The notes: generated by a model not told the origin, from the letters alone. Positions 1 to 9,804 are shown, numbered from the stretch's first letter. The stretch: 64,000 nt of DNA from Planctomycetota bacterium (GCA_023150555.1 JAKLKQ010000010.1:78374-142373), one strand, 5' to 3'. Numbers and translations: made by a program.

Positions 1-59
1 GGCGAATAGCAGCGCAATCGATCGGGGCAGCGGGAATGCAGGCTCGAGGGCCAACGGTC

Positions 60-434
60 ATGACCAACGACCCGAAAAATAACCCAGGCGCGGGCGGACC
101 GCCCGGCGGGGGTTCGGGCGGCAGCGGCTTCCTGAAGGCCCTGGGCGACACCCTGCGCGCGGCCGGCCAGAAGGGCAAGGAAATCGGACAGAAGGGCAAG
201 GAACTCGGACAGAAGGGCATCGCCAAGGCCGAGATCGAGTCTGAGAAACTGGTCCTCACCGGCGCCTACACCGAACTGGGCAAGGCCGTGATGGCGATCT
301 GGCTCAAGGAGCCCGACGCGCAGATCAGCGCGCTGGAAGGCTCCATCACCGCGCGGCGGCAGCGCGTCGAGAACATCCTCAGGCGCATCCGCGAGCTCGA
401 AAAACGCGCCGGCATCCCCCAGAAAGAGCAGTGA
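60..434 (+). CDS. Small hypothetical coiled-coil protein
   Basis: This encodes 124 residues of unknown function. A Gly/Pro-rich, probably disordered N-terminus (1-25) is followed by three imperfect GQKGKE-type repeats at residues 36-55 and a charged helical C-terminus (about 90-118) rich in Arg/Glu heptad-like spacing, which suggests a short coiled coil. There is no signal peptide or membrane segment. An ATG eight codons upstream at 36 is also in frame; 60 was chosen because the MTNDP start looks more natural, but the choice is not certain. It lies about 130 bp upstream of the ECF sigma gene and is separated from it by an AT-rich promoter region, so it is probably its own unit. Confidence 0.65.
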   Translation: MTNDPKNNPGAGGPPGGGSGGSGFLKALGDTLRAAGQKGKEIGQKGKELGQKGIAKAEIESEKLVLTGAYTELGKAVMAIWLKEPDAQISALEGSITARRQRVENILRRIRELEKRAGIPQKEQ

Positions 435-501
435 TCCGGGCACAAAATATTTTTTTCTACTCCTTGCGGCGTTTGACGTTGCAGGATTTTTGCCATTTTC
501 C

Positions 502-533
502 CGCGAGGGATTTTCGGATTTCGATGACAGACG
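502..533 (+). promoter_or_regulatory. 32-bp conserved upstream element, copy 1
   Basis: This element lies 31 bp before the ECF sigma start codon. It contains the blocks CGCGAG, TTTTCG and GATGACAGACG in that order, inside a T-rich stretch (about 447-515). A nearly identical element with the same blocks and the same total length lies at 58025-58056. The role is inferred: a promoter or shared operator of a common regulon, possibly read by the neighbouring sigma factor. Confidence 0.5.
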
Positions 534-564
534 CTCTTGAGAAGGAACGAAAAGGAGGGGCGAC

Positions 565-1173
565 GTGAGGCCGATCTTCGACGCCCAATGGCGAGCGCGC
601 ATGCTGGCCAAGGACGAGTCCGCTTCCGAGGAGCTGTGCCGCGAGGCGCTGGCGCCCATGCACACCTTCTGCTTCCACCGCGTCGGCCGCAACCGCGCCG
701 ACTGCGAAGACGTCGTGCAGGAGACGATGGTCCGCGCCGTGCGGGAGATCGAGAAGTACGACCCCGAATGCAGCGCCAACGACATCTTCCCCTGGCTTGC
801 GGACCTGGCGCGCAACGAGATCAAGCGCCTGCTAGCCAGCCGCCCGAAGACGCAATCGCTGGAGGCGCTCTGGGAGAACATGGACGCGCAAGTGCTCAAC
901 CGACTCTCGAAGGTCAACGAGGAAGACCTGGAAGAGGAGACCCTGCGCCGCGAGGAAACCAAAAAGGTTGTCGGCATGGCCATGTCGCAACTGCCGCCGA
1001 ACTACCGCGAAGCCCTCGTCGCGAAGTACGTCCAGGGCCTCAGCTCAAAAGAGATCGCGAAGAAGTGGAAGTCCAGCGAGAAGGCCGTCGAGTCCATGCT
1101 CCAACGCGCGCGCGAGGCCTTCCAGGAGACCTTCATCGCGCTGACGCAGAACCTGAAGCCCGAATCCGAATGA
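565..1173 (+). CDS. ECF-type RNA polymerase sigma factor
   Basis: This is a 202-residue sigma-70 family factor of ECF size. Region 2 lies around residues 20-70, with the typical DCEDVVQETM core. Region 4 lies around 145-192, with a helix-turn-helix of the form LSSKEIAKKWKSSEKAVES. The start is GTG, chosen because AAGGAGGGG (552-560) sits at normal spacing. The next gene starts 26 bp downstream and encodes a membrane protein with a FecR domain, the classic partner arrangement in which the membrane protein holds or releases the sigma factor. It probably directs transcription of cell-envelope genes; the targets are unknown. The element at 502-533 is a candidate autoregulatory promoter. Confidence 0.88.
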   Translation: MRPIFDAQWRARMLAKDESASEELCREALAPMHTFCFHRVGRNRADCEDVVQETMVRAVREIEKYDPECSANDIFPWLADLARNEIKRLLASRPKTQSLEALWENMDAQVLNRLSKVNEEDLEEETLRREETKKVVGMAMSQLPPNYREALVAKYVQGLSSKEIAKKWKSSEKAVESMLQRAREAFQETFIALTQNLKPESE

Positions 1174-1198
1174 GCGCCGCTAACCCAAGGAGCCAGCC

Positions 1199-4100
1199 GT
1201 GAGCGACGATCCCAAAACCCCCGAGACGAACGAGGCCAACAACGCCTCCCGAAACGACGGCGGCGCCGGCGAGCGCAACGTCGAGCGGCTGCTCAACCGG
1301 GCCTACGAACCCGAGGCCGGCCCGGACGAGGCCTACGCGCAGCGCGTGCTGGAGAAGATGAAGGCCGCGCAGCGCGAACGCGCTTCCGCCAACGCTGCGC
1401 CCCAGGACCCCCTCCCCGCCCAGCCGCCGCAGACGCCCAAGCCGCAGCCCGAAGGCCCGCAGGTCTGGATCGCCGGCAAGAGCGCCTCGCCGCCGTCCAC
1501 AGGCACCGCCCCCAAGCGCGGCTGGTGGCCGCTGCTGGCCGCCGCGGCGCTGGTCGCGCTTTGCGTAACTCTTTACCTCAACTACGGCGGGCCCGACGTG
1601 CGCGTCGAAGGCGAGAACGTCGTCTGGATCGACGGCAAGGCCTACTACGCCAACCCCGAAGCCGGGAGCGACGGCGAAGGCGGCGGAGCGGGTTCCTCCG
1701 CCAACCCGCTCTGGAAGCCCGCGACGTACAAGGGCCCCGACCCCAGCCTGACCCTCGCGGCGCTCGACTACGGCCTGACCGCGCGCCCGCACGAAGAGAA
1801 GGCGCCCGAAAAGATCGCGCTGAAAGCCACCGTCGAGACCAAGGCCGGCGAACGCCGCCGCATCGCGCTGCCCGACGGCTCGATCCTGTTCGTCAACGAG
1901 AAGAGCAAGGTCACGATCGACGCCGAGCGTTCCGTGACGCTGTCCGCCGGACAGCTCTACGTCGAGGTCGCCCCGCGAAAGGAGGCGAAGCCCGGTGCGA
2001 CGTTCGTCGTCAAGACGCCGGAGAAGGAAGTCAGCGCCTTCGGCACCAAGTTCGCCGTCGACGCGGCGGGCGAAATCTTCGTCACGCAGGGCAAGGTGCA
2101 GGTCTCGGGCCTCGACGGCTACGTGCTCGCCGGCCAGCAGCTGGGCAAGGACGCCACCGCGCCCGAATCCGCGCCGCGCGCCAGCCACCTGCTGGCGTGG
2201 ACGCGCCCGCTGCTGGACGAAGCCGCCTCGCCGCTGGTGCCGCAGAGCCCCTACTGCGGCGGCGCGCTGATCGCCGTCGATCCCTACGGCCAGGAGGCGC
2301 GGCTGAGCCTGCGCAAGTACCACGTCGACGTGCACGTCGAGGACGGCTTCGCGCGCACGACCATCGACCAGACGTATTTCAACAACGAATCGTGGCGCAT
2401 GGAAGGCACCTTCTACTTCCCGCTGCCGCCCGACGCGTCGCTCTCGCGCCTGGCGATGTACGTCGAAGGAAAGCTGATGGAAGGCGGCATGGCCGAACGC
2501 GACTACGCGCGCAACGTCTTCGAGCAGATCGTCCACCGCCAGAAGGACCCCGCGCTGCTGGAGTGGGTCGACGGCAGCACCTTCAAGATGCGCGTCTTCC
2601 CGCTCGAAGGCCGCCAGGAAAAGCGCATCGTGATCAGCTACACCCAGCGCCTGGAGACGCTCTACGGGTGCACGACCTACCGCTTCCCCGCCGGCCACAA
2701 CCTCGACATCGTGCGCGACTGGTCCTTCCGCATGGCCGTCAAGAACGGCGCGCAGTTGGCCGCGTCCGGCAGCGACCAGTGGCGCGCCGAGACCCAGGGC
2801 AACGACCTGGTGCTCGCCGGCGAGGCCCACAAGATCAAGCCCAACCGCGACGTCGTCGTGGAACTCTACGACCAGCGCCTGGCTGCGAAGGGCGAAGAGA
2901 CCCCGCGCTTAAGCACCCACTCGCTCGACCGCGCCAACTACCTCCTGCTGCGCCTCCGCCCGGATCTGGCCACGGCGCAGGCCACGACGCCGCGCCGCGA
3001 CTGGATCTTCCTCTTCGAGTCCGCCGGCGACCGCGACCCGGTGCTGGCCCGCGCGCAGATCGAGATCATCCGCACGCTGCTCAAGAACGCCGGCCACGAC
3101 GACACCTTTGCGCTGCTGGCCGCCGGCACGCGCGTGGAACTCTTCGACGGCAAGGCGCGCCCCGTCACGCCCGAGAACGTGAAGGAGGCGCTCGGCTTCC
3201 TCGAGAAGACGCATCTGCTGGGCGCGCTGGACCTGGAAGCCGCACTGAAGGCCGCGTCGAACTTCGCCAAGGCCGCGCAGAACCCCGTGCTGGTGCACAC
3301 CGGCTCGGGCGTGCCGGTTTTGGGCGAGAAGCAAGACGACGTGCTCGCCAAGAGCCTCGACACCAGGATCCAGTACGTCGGCGTCGGCGTGGGCAAGCGC
3401 TGGGGCCGCGCCTTCATGAAGCAGGCCGCCGGGCGCAGCGGCGGGCTGGTGGCGCAGATCAACCCCGATGAGGAGATCGCCTGGCGCGCCTTCGAACTCT
3501 TCTCGACGCTCAACACGCCGCGCCTGCTGAACGTGAAGGTCGTCGACGACGCCGAACGCGTCACGTGGCTCGCCTACAGCGACGCGCTGTCGCAGGGCGA
3601 GGAACTCGCCGCGGCCGTGCGCATCCCGCCCGGCGGCGCGATCCCGCTCTCCGTCACCGTCACCGGCATGCTGAACGGGCAGCAGTGGACCCGCTCGTTC
3701 AAGATCGGCAAGATGTCGCCCGGCGCCGGCTACCTGCCGCGCCAGTGGGCGAAGCTCGAGATCGAACGCCTGCTCGCCGAGGACGCCGCCAAGAACAAGG
3801 ACTCGATCGTCAACCTCAGCAAGCAGATGTACGTGATGAGCCCCTTCACCTCGCTGCTGGTGCTCGAGAACGAGGAGATGTACAAGCAGTTCAACGTCGA
3901 CCGCGGCCGCAAGGACCACTGGGCGCTGTATCCGTGCCCCGGCAAGATCGACGTCGTCTACGAGCCCCTGCCCGGCCAGCCCAAGGACCCGCGCGCCGTG
4001 GTGCCCGAGAACACGGCGCAGGCCACGCAGCGGCCTTCGCAGGCGGAAGTGCTGCAGTCGATCCTCGTGCGCGTGCCCGTCCCGGTGCTCTACTGGCCCA

Positions 4101-7100
4101 ACCGCCCGTACAACTATGCCGGCGTAACGCTGACCGCCTACCAGATCGTCAGCGGCGACGTCGGCTGGGGCTGGGGCTGGTACGGCGGCGACTGGCGCAG
4201 CTGGCAGCGCCGCGACGGCGAGAACCGCATGAGGCAGTGGGCCGCGAACAACGAGATGGATATCGCCGGCGAACCGCAGACGATCGATGGTTACGAATAC
4301 CTGCTGGACGAAGGCTTGCCGCAGGGGGAATCCACGACTGTCCCTTCGGGCGCTACCATCAAGCTCGGCAGCCTCTTCGCAGCCAAGCCCGGCATGCCGG
4401 TCGCGCAAAGCAAGACCGAAGCGGACAGTCAGCCGATGAGCATTGACCGGATTTCCCGTCTCAGGGAGGCCAACATGCCGATGGCGCGCCCCATGGAAGA
4501 GTCTCTCGCAAAACCGCAGGCCGGCCGCTGGGGCATGAATTTCGCGGACAACAGGAGGAGGGTTGCGGGCGGGAAAGACCGTGATATCTCAAAGGAGTCC
4601 GCCGACTTCGAGGCCGACGACATGGTCCAGCGCCTGAACAGCGGCTGGAGTTTCCGCGAGCTGAACTACCAGCGCCCTTACTTCAACAACAACATCCAGG
4701 CCTTCAGCGACCTGCTCGCCTACGCGCCCGGCATGAACACCAGCCGCGCCGACATCCAGGCGGTGCTGGCCGCCGAAGCGCGTACGAACGCGCGCCCCGG
4801 CACGATCGCCGACGAAGCCCGCACGCTGATCGACCGCGCCCGCGGCGCCGGCTGGCAGAAGCTCAGCGTCGATCCAGGCGACGGCGGCAAGGCCTTCGAC
4901 CTCGTCTTCGACGCCAGCGGGCGCTTCGCGTTCAGCCGGGTCACGAAGGACGGCATCGACGAACGCGTCGCCTGCGACGGCGCGGCGCTGTGGCACCTCT
5001 ACCCCGCCTTCGGCGTGGGCGCCAAGCGTGCGTACAGCGGTTTCCACCGCACGGAGCTGGCCGGCTGGGTGCCGTGGCTGCTGCCTTCGCCCGCGGACCT
5101 GGCGCGCGGCGCGGACCTGGTCGCCATCGATGCGCACACCGTCGCGGTCGTTCCGCACGGCGCCAACGAGGCCAAGGACGCGGACGGGAAGCCGGTGCCC
5201 TATCGGCGCGCGCACCTGGTCTTCGGCGGCGACGGCCGCCTGACCGAACGCCTCGTCGTCGAGATGCCCACGGGCAAGACGGTCTACCGCGAGACCTACG
5301 CCGCCGACGGCACCGTCGCGTGGTTCGACGCCGACGGCAAGAAGCTGGGCGAGCAGAAGTTGAAGCTCGCCGAGACCAGCGCGCCGGCCCTCGACGCCGA
5401 GGCCGCGGCCAAGCAGGACAAGCTCGTCGTGCTGCCGATGCCGATCCGCACGCCCGCGCAGGTCCAGCAGGCGCGCAACCTGAAACTCGACGGCAACTAC
5501 CAGGACTGGAGCGACGAGGACGCGATGGCGTACCTCTCCGCGATGGTCTTCCAGAACGCCTGGGAGGCGCGGCGTATGATCGGCCTTCGCTACTTCGCGA
5601 AGGGCGACCGCCGGCCGGGCTTCTACACGCTGCTGACCGCGGGCAACGCGAATTGGGACCCGCAGAACGACGAGCACCTCGGCGGCGACGTCCGCGTGCG
5701 TTTCGACTCCGCCACCGACATCCAGGGACCGCTCGGCAAGTACCTCGCGCAACTCAACGAGCTGCGCCGCACCGGGCACTACAACAAGACCATGGACGCG
5801 CCCGGCGGTCCGGCCGACGGCTACTTCGCGCGCATGACCGACTTCTTTAACCTCTTCAACGAATGGAACGGCGGGAAGTACCACCAGTACAATGAGGCCG
5901 ACAAGGCCAAGGCCCGCGACCGCGCGATGGCCTTCGTCCGCGAATGCCCGTCCGCCGAGCAGGCCTGGGGCGTGCTCAACGTGGTCCTGAACTACGCCAA
6001 CACGCCGCAGATGCACGGCGAGTTCGCCGGCGCGCTGAAGCGCTTCGAATCGGTGCCCGAACTGGCCTACATCGCGCGCTACGAACGCGCCCGCAGCAAG
6101 GCCAACAGCGGCGACTGGCAGGGTGCGCGCGCGGAGTTCAAGGAACTCTACGAAGAAGCGCTGAAGACCGGCGCGCTGCCGCCCATCGACTGGGCGCTGC
6201 GCAGCGCTTACCAGCAGGGCAACGACGCGCAGCAGGCCTGGCAGGACCTGATGAAGAGCGCCGCGAAACAGCTGCTCGACGCCGGCCGCCGCACCGAACT
6301 GGTGCGCCTGGCCTGGCAGGTGCGGCAGGTCGGCGACCCGACGCTGGCCGAGGACCTCTTCGCCGAAGCCTTCGTCGCGCCGGCCAAGGACGAGACCTTG
6401 GCGCTGGCGATGGCTGGCATCGAGTACCTCTGGCAGGCCGGGCAGCTCCCGCGCGCCGAGGCGCTGATCGAGCCGCTGCTGTCCGACGAACGCTATTCGC
6501 GCAGCGCCTCGCTGTGGCAGCTGGCCGGCCGCATCGCCGAACAGCGCGGTCGCCTGGCCCACGCGCTGCACTGCGCCGAGCAGGCGATGGAACTCTCGTT
6601 CCAGAACCTGCCGGACGTCATCAACGTGCAGGCCCTGCGGCAGGACTTCGGCGCGCTGCTGTACTGGTACCAGCGCGTCGCCGACGCGGTCGCGACCCTG
6701 GAGACCACGCCGCCCGAACGCTTCGTCGCGCGCGTGGTCCGCGCCGCCGACCGCTGGCGCGCGCTCGACAGCGACCCCACCGCCGCCTGCCAGGCCGCCG
6801 CGCGCATCCTGAACAGCCTGGGGCTGCGCGAGCTGGCCTGGGACTACCTGACCACGCCGCTGGCCGCGCGCCCCAACGAGGCGCAGCCGTGGCTGAGCCT
6901 CGCGTCCGTTCTGATGCAGCAGGGCGACCTCGCGCTCGCCGACCGCGCGTACGCGCTGGCGTTCGAGGCCGAGCCCACCAACGCGCAGATCCTCTGGGAC
7001 CGCGCGCAGGCGCTGCTCCAGAACGGCCGGCGCGAGGAGGCGCGAAAGCTCTACAAGCAGCTCGCCGACGGCGAATGGCAGCCGCGCTTCCAGTGGATCA

Positions 7101-7138
7101 AGCAGCAGGCGCAGCGCTACACGGAGCTGCCGCAGTAG
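1199..7138 (+). CDS. Giant FecR / VIT / vWA-like / TPR membrane protein, putative anti-sigma factor
   Basis: This is a 1979-residue protein. Residues 1-105 are a cytosolic, Pro-rich segment; 109-129 form a single membrane helix. A FecR-like beta domain follows at about 210-300 (IALPDGSILFVNEKSKVTID). A VIT domain lies at about 375-490 (FARTTIDQTYFNNESW, FYFPLPPDASLSRLAMYV), then a vWA-like region at about 600-760 whose metal site is degraded (FLFESAGD where DxSxS is expected). The C-terminal 400 residues look like TPR-type helical repeats. The GTG start follows AAGGAG. Its position directly after the ECF sigma gene suggests it senses an outer-compartment signal and controls the sigma factor. 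The inhibitory segment would be the N-terminal 105 residues; that is inferred from topology only. Confidence 0.85.
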   Translation: MSDDPKTPETNEANNASRNDGGAGERNVERLLNRAYEPEAGPDEAYAQRVLEKMKAAQRERASANAAPQDPLPAQPPQTPKPQPEGPQVWIAGKSASPPSTGTAPKRGWWPLLAAAALVALCVTLYLNYGGPDVRVEGENVVWIDGKAYYANPEAGSDGEGGGAGSSANPLWKPATYKGPDPSLTLAALDYGLTARPHEEKAPEKIALKATVETKAGERRRIALPDGSILFVNEKSKVTIDAERSVTLSAGQLYVEVAPRKEAKPGATFVVKTPEKEVSAFGTKFAVDAAGEIFVTQGKVQVSGLDGYVLAGQQLGKDATAPESAPRASHLLAWTRPLLDEAASPLVPQSPYCGGALIAVDPYGQEARLSLRKYHVDVHVEDGFARTTIDQTYFNNESWRMEGTFYFPLPPDASLSRLAMYVEGKLMEGGMAERDYARNVFEQIVHRQKDPALLEWVDGSTFKMRVFPLEGRQEKRIVISYTQRLETLYGCTTYRFPAGHNLDIVRDWSFRMAVKNGAQLAASGSDQWRAETQGNDLVLAGEAHKIKPNRDVVVELYDQRLAAKGEETPRLSTHSLDRANYLLLRLRPDLATAQATTPRRDWIFLFESAGDRDPVLARAQIEIIRTLLKNAGHDDTFALLAAGTRVELFDGKARPVTPENVKEALGFLEKTHLLGALDLEAALKAASNFAKAAQNPVLVHTGSGVPVLGEKQDDVLAKSLDTRIQYVGVGVGKRWGRAFMKQAAGRSGGLVAQINPDEEIAWRAFELFSTLNTPRLLNVKVVDDAERVTWLAYSDALSQGEELAAAVRIPPGGAIPLSVTVTGMLNGQQWTRSFKIGKMSPGAGYLPRQWAKLEIERLLAEDAAKNKDSIVNLSKQMYVMSPFTSLLVLENEEMYKQFNVDRGRKDHWALYPCPGKIDVVYEPLPGQPKDPRAVVPENTAQATQRPSQAEVLQSILVRVPVPVLYWPNRPYNYAGVTLTAYQIVSGDVGWGWGWYGGDWRSWQRRDGENRMRQWAANNEMDIAGEPQTIDGYEYLLDEGLPQGESTTVPSGATIKLGSLFAAKPGMPVAQSKTEADSQPMSIDRISRLREANMPMARPMEESLAKPQAGRWGMNFADNRRRVAGGKDRDISKESADFEADDMVQRLNSGWSFRELNYQRPYFNNNIQAFSDLLAYAPGMNTSRADIQAVLAAEARTNARPGTIADEARTLIDRARGAGWQKLSVDPGDGGKAFDLVFDASGRFAFSRVTKDGIDERVACDGAALWHLYPAFGVGAKRAYSGFHRTELAGWVPWLLPSPADLARGADLVAIDAHTVAVVPHGANEAKDADGKPVPYRRAHLVFGGDGRLTERLVVEMPTGKTVYRETYAADGTVAWFDADGKKLGEQKLKLAETSAPALDAEAAAKQDKLVVLPMPIRTPAQVQQARNLKLDGNYQDWSDEDAMAYLSAMVFQNAWEARRMIGLRYFAKGDRRPGFYTLLTAGNANWDPQNDEHLGGDVRVRFDSATDIQGPLGKYLAQLNELRRTGHYNKTMDAPGGPADGYFARMTDFFNLFNEWNGGKYHQYNEADKAKARDRAMAFVRECPSAEQAWGVLNVVLNYANTPQMHGEFAGALKRFESVPELAYIARYERARSKANSGDWQGARAEFKELYEEALKTGALPPIDWALRSAYQQGNDAQQAWQDLMKSAAKQLLDAGRRTELVRLAWQVRQVGDPTLAEDLFAEAFVAPAKDETLALAMAGIEYLWQAGQLPRAEALIEPLLSDERYSRSASLWQLAGRIAEQRGRLAHALHCAEQAMELSFQNLPDVINVQALRQDFGALLYWYQRVADAVATLETTPPERFVARVVRAADRWRALDSDPTAACQAAARILNSLGLRELAWDYLTTPLAARPNEAQPWLSLASVLMQQGDLALADRAYALAFEAEPTNAQILWDRAQALLQNGRREEARKLYKQLADGEWQPRFQWIKQQAQRYTELPQ

Positions 7139-7141
7139 GCG

Positions 7142-8206
7142 CTACCAGCCGCGGCGCAGGGCCTGCCGGCGCAGCACGCGCATGCCCGGCTTCTCGGTGC
7201 CGTCGGCGTGGCGCAGGCCCAGCGTCCCCAGGAAGGCCCGGAATTCGGGGATGTGGATGTTGTAGCGGTCCTCCAGGTCGTCGAGGGCCGCTTCCGACCA
7301 GTCCGTCTGCATGAAGAAAGAAACGACTTCGACCTGCTCCTTATGTTCGTCCCATGCCTTGAAGGCCTGATTGATGAAGGCCGCCTGTTTGCGCTCGGAG
7401 CTCTTGTTCAGCTTGGAGGACGGATACCCCAGCTCAAGAAACTGGATCGGCCGCCCTGGGTATACCGCAATCAGCACGTCGAAGTCCTTGCGCGGCGAAC
7501 GGGGCGATCGGACCAGCAGGCCCTCGAGCGGATAGTACGTCACCAGAATCGCATCGCTGAATTCATTGAGGGCGAGCAATTGAGGAATGGCGTCGCGCGT
7601 AAGCCCGTAGAACGTGGCCTTCACGCCGACCCGCAGCCCGGAGCGCTTGGTTCGCGCGTAGTCCGCAACCTCATTGCAGAAAGCGGTATACTGGCGCCAA
7701 CGTTCGGCGTCCGCGCCCAGGTGGACGTCGACCTCGTTGCCGATGGACAGGCTCACCAGTTCAACATCGGGAATCTTCGCGAAGAGGAAATCGAGCATAT
7801 CTTTAAAGCGCTGGATTAAGACGGGATCGTCGAAATCCGTGTCCTGCAAGTCCGCGGGCACGGTCCGGATGTCCGTGTCGATGGGGCAGACGGCCAGTGC
7901 GATGGGCATGCGGTAGTAAGGGAAGAAGACGTTCAGGATATCGAGGATCTCGCTATGATACACGCCCGGCGCGCTCTCGACGCCGTTCCAGTTGACGTGG
8001 ATCATCGTCGACTGCATGCCCAGGGCCTGCGCCTGCTGAAAGGCATCCACGTAGTCCTCGCCCTCGGCCTCCCAGACCTGGAGCGAAAAGATGCGGTCGC
8101 CCTTGTCGATTTTGCTCGACTTCGACAGCACCTCGGCGGCGGGCGCGCTGCAGGCCCACGCCAATGCCGCCAGGAGCGCCAGGCGGAACTTGGGTCGGTG
8201 GATCAT
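7142..8206 (-). CDS. Exported glycoside-hydrolase-like TIM-barrel protein
   Basis: This is a 354-residue protein with a signal peptide (about 1-24, ending SAPAAE). The body reads as a clan GH-A type beta/alpha barrel: SLSIGNEVD puts Glu158 where the general acid follows Asn, and FLELGYPSS puts Glu258 where the nucleophile sits at the end of strand 7. Both catalytic carboxylates therefore appear to be present. The substrate cannot be read from sequence; plant or algal polysaccharide breakdown is plausible. AAGGAG lies upstream of the ATG at longish spacing. It is transcribed divergently from the HEAT/cyclase-like gene at 8416 and ends only 3 bp from the stop codon of the convergent FecR/VIT gene. 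Confidence 0.7.
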   Translation of the reverse strand: MIHRPKFRLALLAALAWACSAPAAEVLSKSSKIDKGDRIFSLQVWEAEGEDYVDAFQQAQALGMQSTMIHVNWNGVESAPGVYHSEILDILNVFFPYYRMPIALAVCPIDTDIRTVPADLQDTDFDDPVLIQRFKDMLDFLFAKIPDVELVSLSIGNEVDVHLGADAERWRQYTAFCNEVADYARTKRSGLRVGVKATFYGLTRDAIPQLLALNEFSDAILVTYYPLEGLLVRSPRSPRKDFDVLIAVYPGRPIQFLELGYPSSKLNKSSERKQAAFINQAFKAWDEHKEQVEVVSFFMQTDWSEAALDDLEDRYNIHIPEFRAFLGTLGLRHADGTEKPGMRVLRRQALRRGW

Positions 8207-8259
8207 GAATGTCGGTCTCCTTGGAGTTGGCCGTCTTCTCAGGATTGGACAGCACTATG

Positions 8260-8276
8260 CACACGTGTGTTACACA
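8260..8276. promoter_or_regulatory. Overlapping palindromes in a divergent promoter region
   Basis: The perfect palindrome CACACGTGTG (8260-8269) overlaps TGTG-TTA-CACA (8266-8276) in the 209-bp gap between two divergent genes. Three TTCACT motifs follow at 8298-8324, and a TATAAG hexamer lies at 8335-8340. This looks like an operator region for one or both genes; the binding protein is unknown. Confidence 0.35.
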
Positions 8277-8415
8277 GGGATGCGGCCGCTACCGAATTTC
8301 ACTTGTTCACTCAAGACTTTCACTGTTAAAGGGTTATAAGTTCGCTTCGGCTGAACCTTTGGGTGGTCCAAGCGTTAAAATCTGCGCAACTTCTAACTCC
8401 GTCCGGAGCCTCATC

Positions 8416-9804
8416 ATGTCCCGACTGACCCTGGCAGCCGTGGCCCTCGCGCCCGCCCTGCTGCTCCAGGCCGAGGAACCGGCCGCGCCGGATGCCGGCC
8501 AGATCGCCGAATGGGTGAAGCAACTAGGCAGCGAGGAATACGCCGAACGCCGCGCGGCCCTGGAGAAGCTCAGGCAAGCCGGCGAAGCAGCCGTCGAACC
8601 GCTCGAGAATGCACTGCGAAGTTCGGACGACCTTGAAGTTCGCAACAACGCGCAGGCCGCGCTGCCCTACGCCCGCGCGTGCAAGGTCCAGCGGGTCTGG
8701 AAGGCGGCCATGCAGGAACGCTGGGTCGTGGGGCTGAAGGAAGGCCGCATCGAAGGCCCGACGCTGGGCATGGCCCCGGACCTCGCATTGGGCGGCGCGG
8801 ACAAAGTCCCGGCCCGCGATGGCAGCAACGCCGCCGCCGTGTCGGGCGACAACGGCCTGGATTGGCTCTCCCGAACCCAGGAGGGCGACGGTCACTTTGA
8901 TGCGCTCAGCCACGGCGCAGATTACCACGCCGACGTTGAGAACACTGCCCTGGCGGTCCTCGCATACTTGGGCGCCGGCCACACCGAGAAGGTCGGCGCG
9001 CACAAGGTTCATATGCAGAAGGCGATCGCGTGGCTGATCGAGCACCAGCGCGCCGACGGCGCGATCCTTAACCCCGGCTGGGTGGAAGTCGACGGAATCA
9101 CACACGCGCTTGCAGGCCTGGCCCTAGCCGAGGCCGGGGGCATGGGCCGCAAAGAGGCGACCATCGCCGCGGCGCAGAAGGCCGTGGAGTACAGCATCAA
9201 TCGCCACCAATGCGGAGAAGGAACCGACAGGGGCGGCTTCGGACGCCTGCCCAAGTCCGCGGCACCGGACCTGTTCACCAGCACGTTCTTCACGATGCAA
9301 CTGAAGTCGGCGAAGGTCGCCGGCCTCAAAGTCGATCCCGCGGGGTTCGACGGCCTGATCAAATTCCTTGACGCGGTGGACGCCAAGAACGCGAAGGACG
9401 GCGGCTACTTCAGCTACGTGCCGGGCGGCAAGCCCACGCCCGAAGCCACGCTGATGGGCTGCCTCGCGCGGCAGTTCATGGGCTGGAAGCGCGAAGATCT
9501 TGCCCCGCAGGTAACGGCAGCGGTCCAGGCATTCAAGGGGCCCTCGACCGGGAAGGACGACTCCAACGTCGTCGCCAACTACTTCGGGACGCTCGCGGTC
9601 TTCCAGCAAGGCGGCCAATTATGGAAGGACTGGAACACGAAGATGAAACAGAGTCTCGTGGAAGCCCAAGGCGTCGGCGGCAACACGAAGGGTTCGTGGG
9701 AAGCCAGCGGCGCGTGGTCCGGCGCGGGCCGCGTATTCGCGACCGCCATGAACGCGCTGTGCCTCGAGGTCTATTACCGCTACCTGCCGATGTATAAGGA
9801 GTAG
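8416..9804 (+). CDS. Exported HEAT-module / terpene-cyclase-fold protein
   Basis: This is a 462-residue protein with a signal peptide (about 1-20). Residues 30-80 form a short HEAT-like module (WVKQLGSEEYAERRAALEKL) that recurs in the proteins at 13065, 37064 and 43457. Residues of about 150-440 contain repeated alpha-alpha units of the prenyltransferase/squalene-cyclase fold, for example GLDWLSRTQEGDGHF and ENTALAVLAYL. No DxDD-type cyclase motif is evident, so it is probably a structural or binding relative rather than a true terpene cyclase. The frame stays open upstream to 8209, but the ATG at 8416 is preferred because a proper signal peptide follows it. Confidence 0.75.
   Translation: MSRLTLAAVALAPALLLQAEEPAAPDAGQIAEWVKQLGSEEYAERRAALEKLRQAGEAAVEPLENALRSSDDLEVRNNAQAALPYARACKVQRVWKAAMQERWVVGLKEGRIEGPTLGMAPDLALGGADKVPARDGSNAAAVSGDNGLDWLSRTQEGDGHFDALSHGADYHADVENTALAVLAYLGAGHTEKVGAHKVHMQKAIAWLIEHQRADGAILNPGWVEVDGITHALAGLALAEAGGMGRKEATIAAAQKAVEYSINRHQCGEGTDRGGFGRLPKSAAPDLFTSTFFTMQLKSAKVAGLKVDPAGFDGLIKFLDAVDAKNAKDGGYFSYVPGGKPTPEATLMGCLARQFMGWKREDLAPQVTAAVQAFKGPSTGKDDSNVVANYFGTLAVFQQGGQLWKDWNTKMKQSLVEAQGVGGNTKGSWEASGAWSGAGRVFATAMNALCLEVYYRYLPMYKE

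Noticed and set aside
8416..9804. True squalene or terpene cyclase
   Set aside because: The fold repeats fit, but there is no DxDD acid motif, and the protein has a signal peptide and a HEAT-like module.
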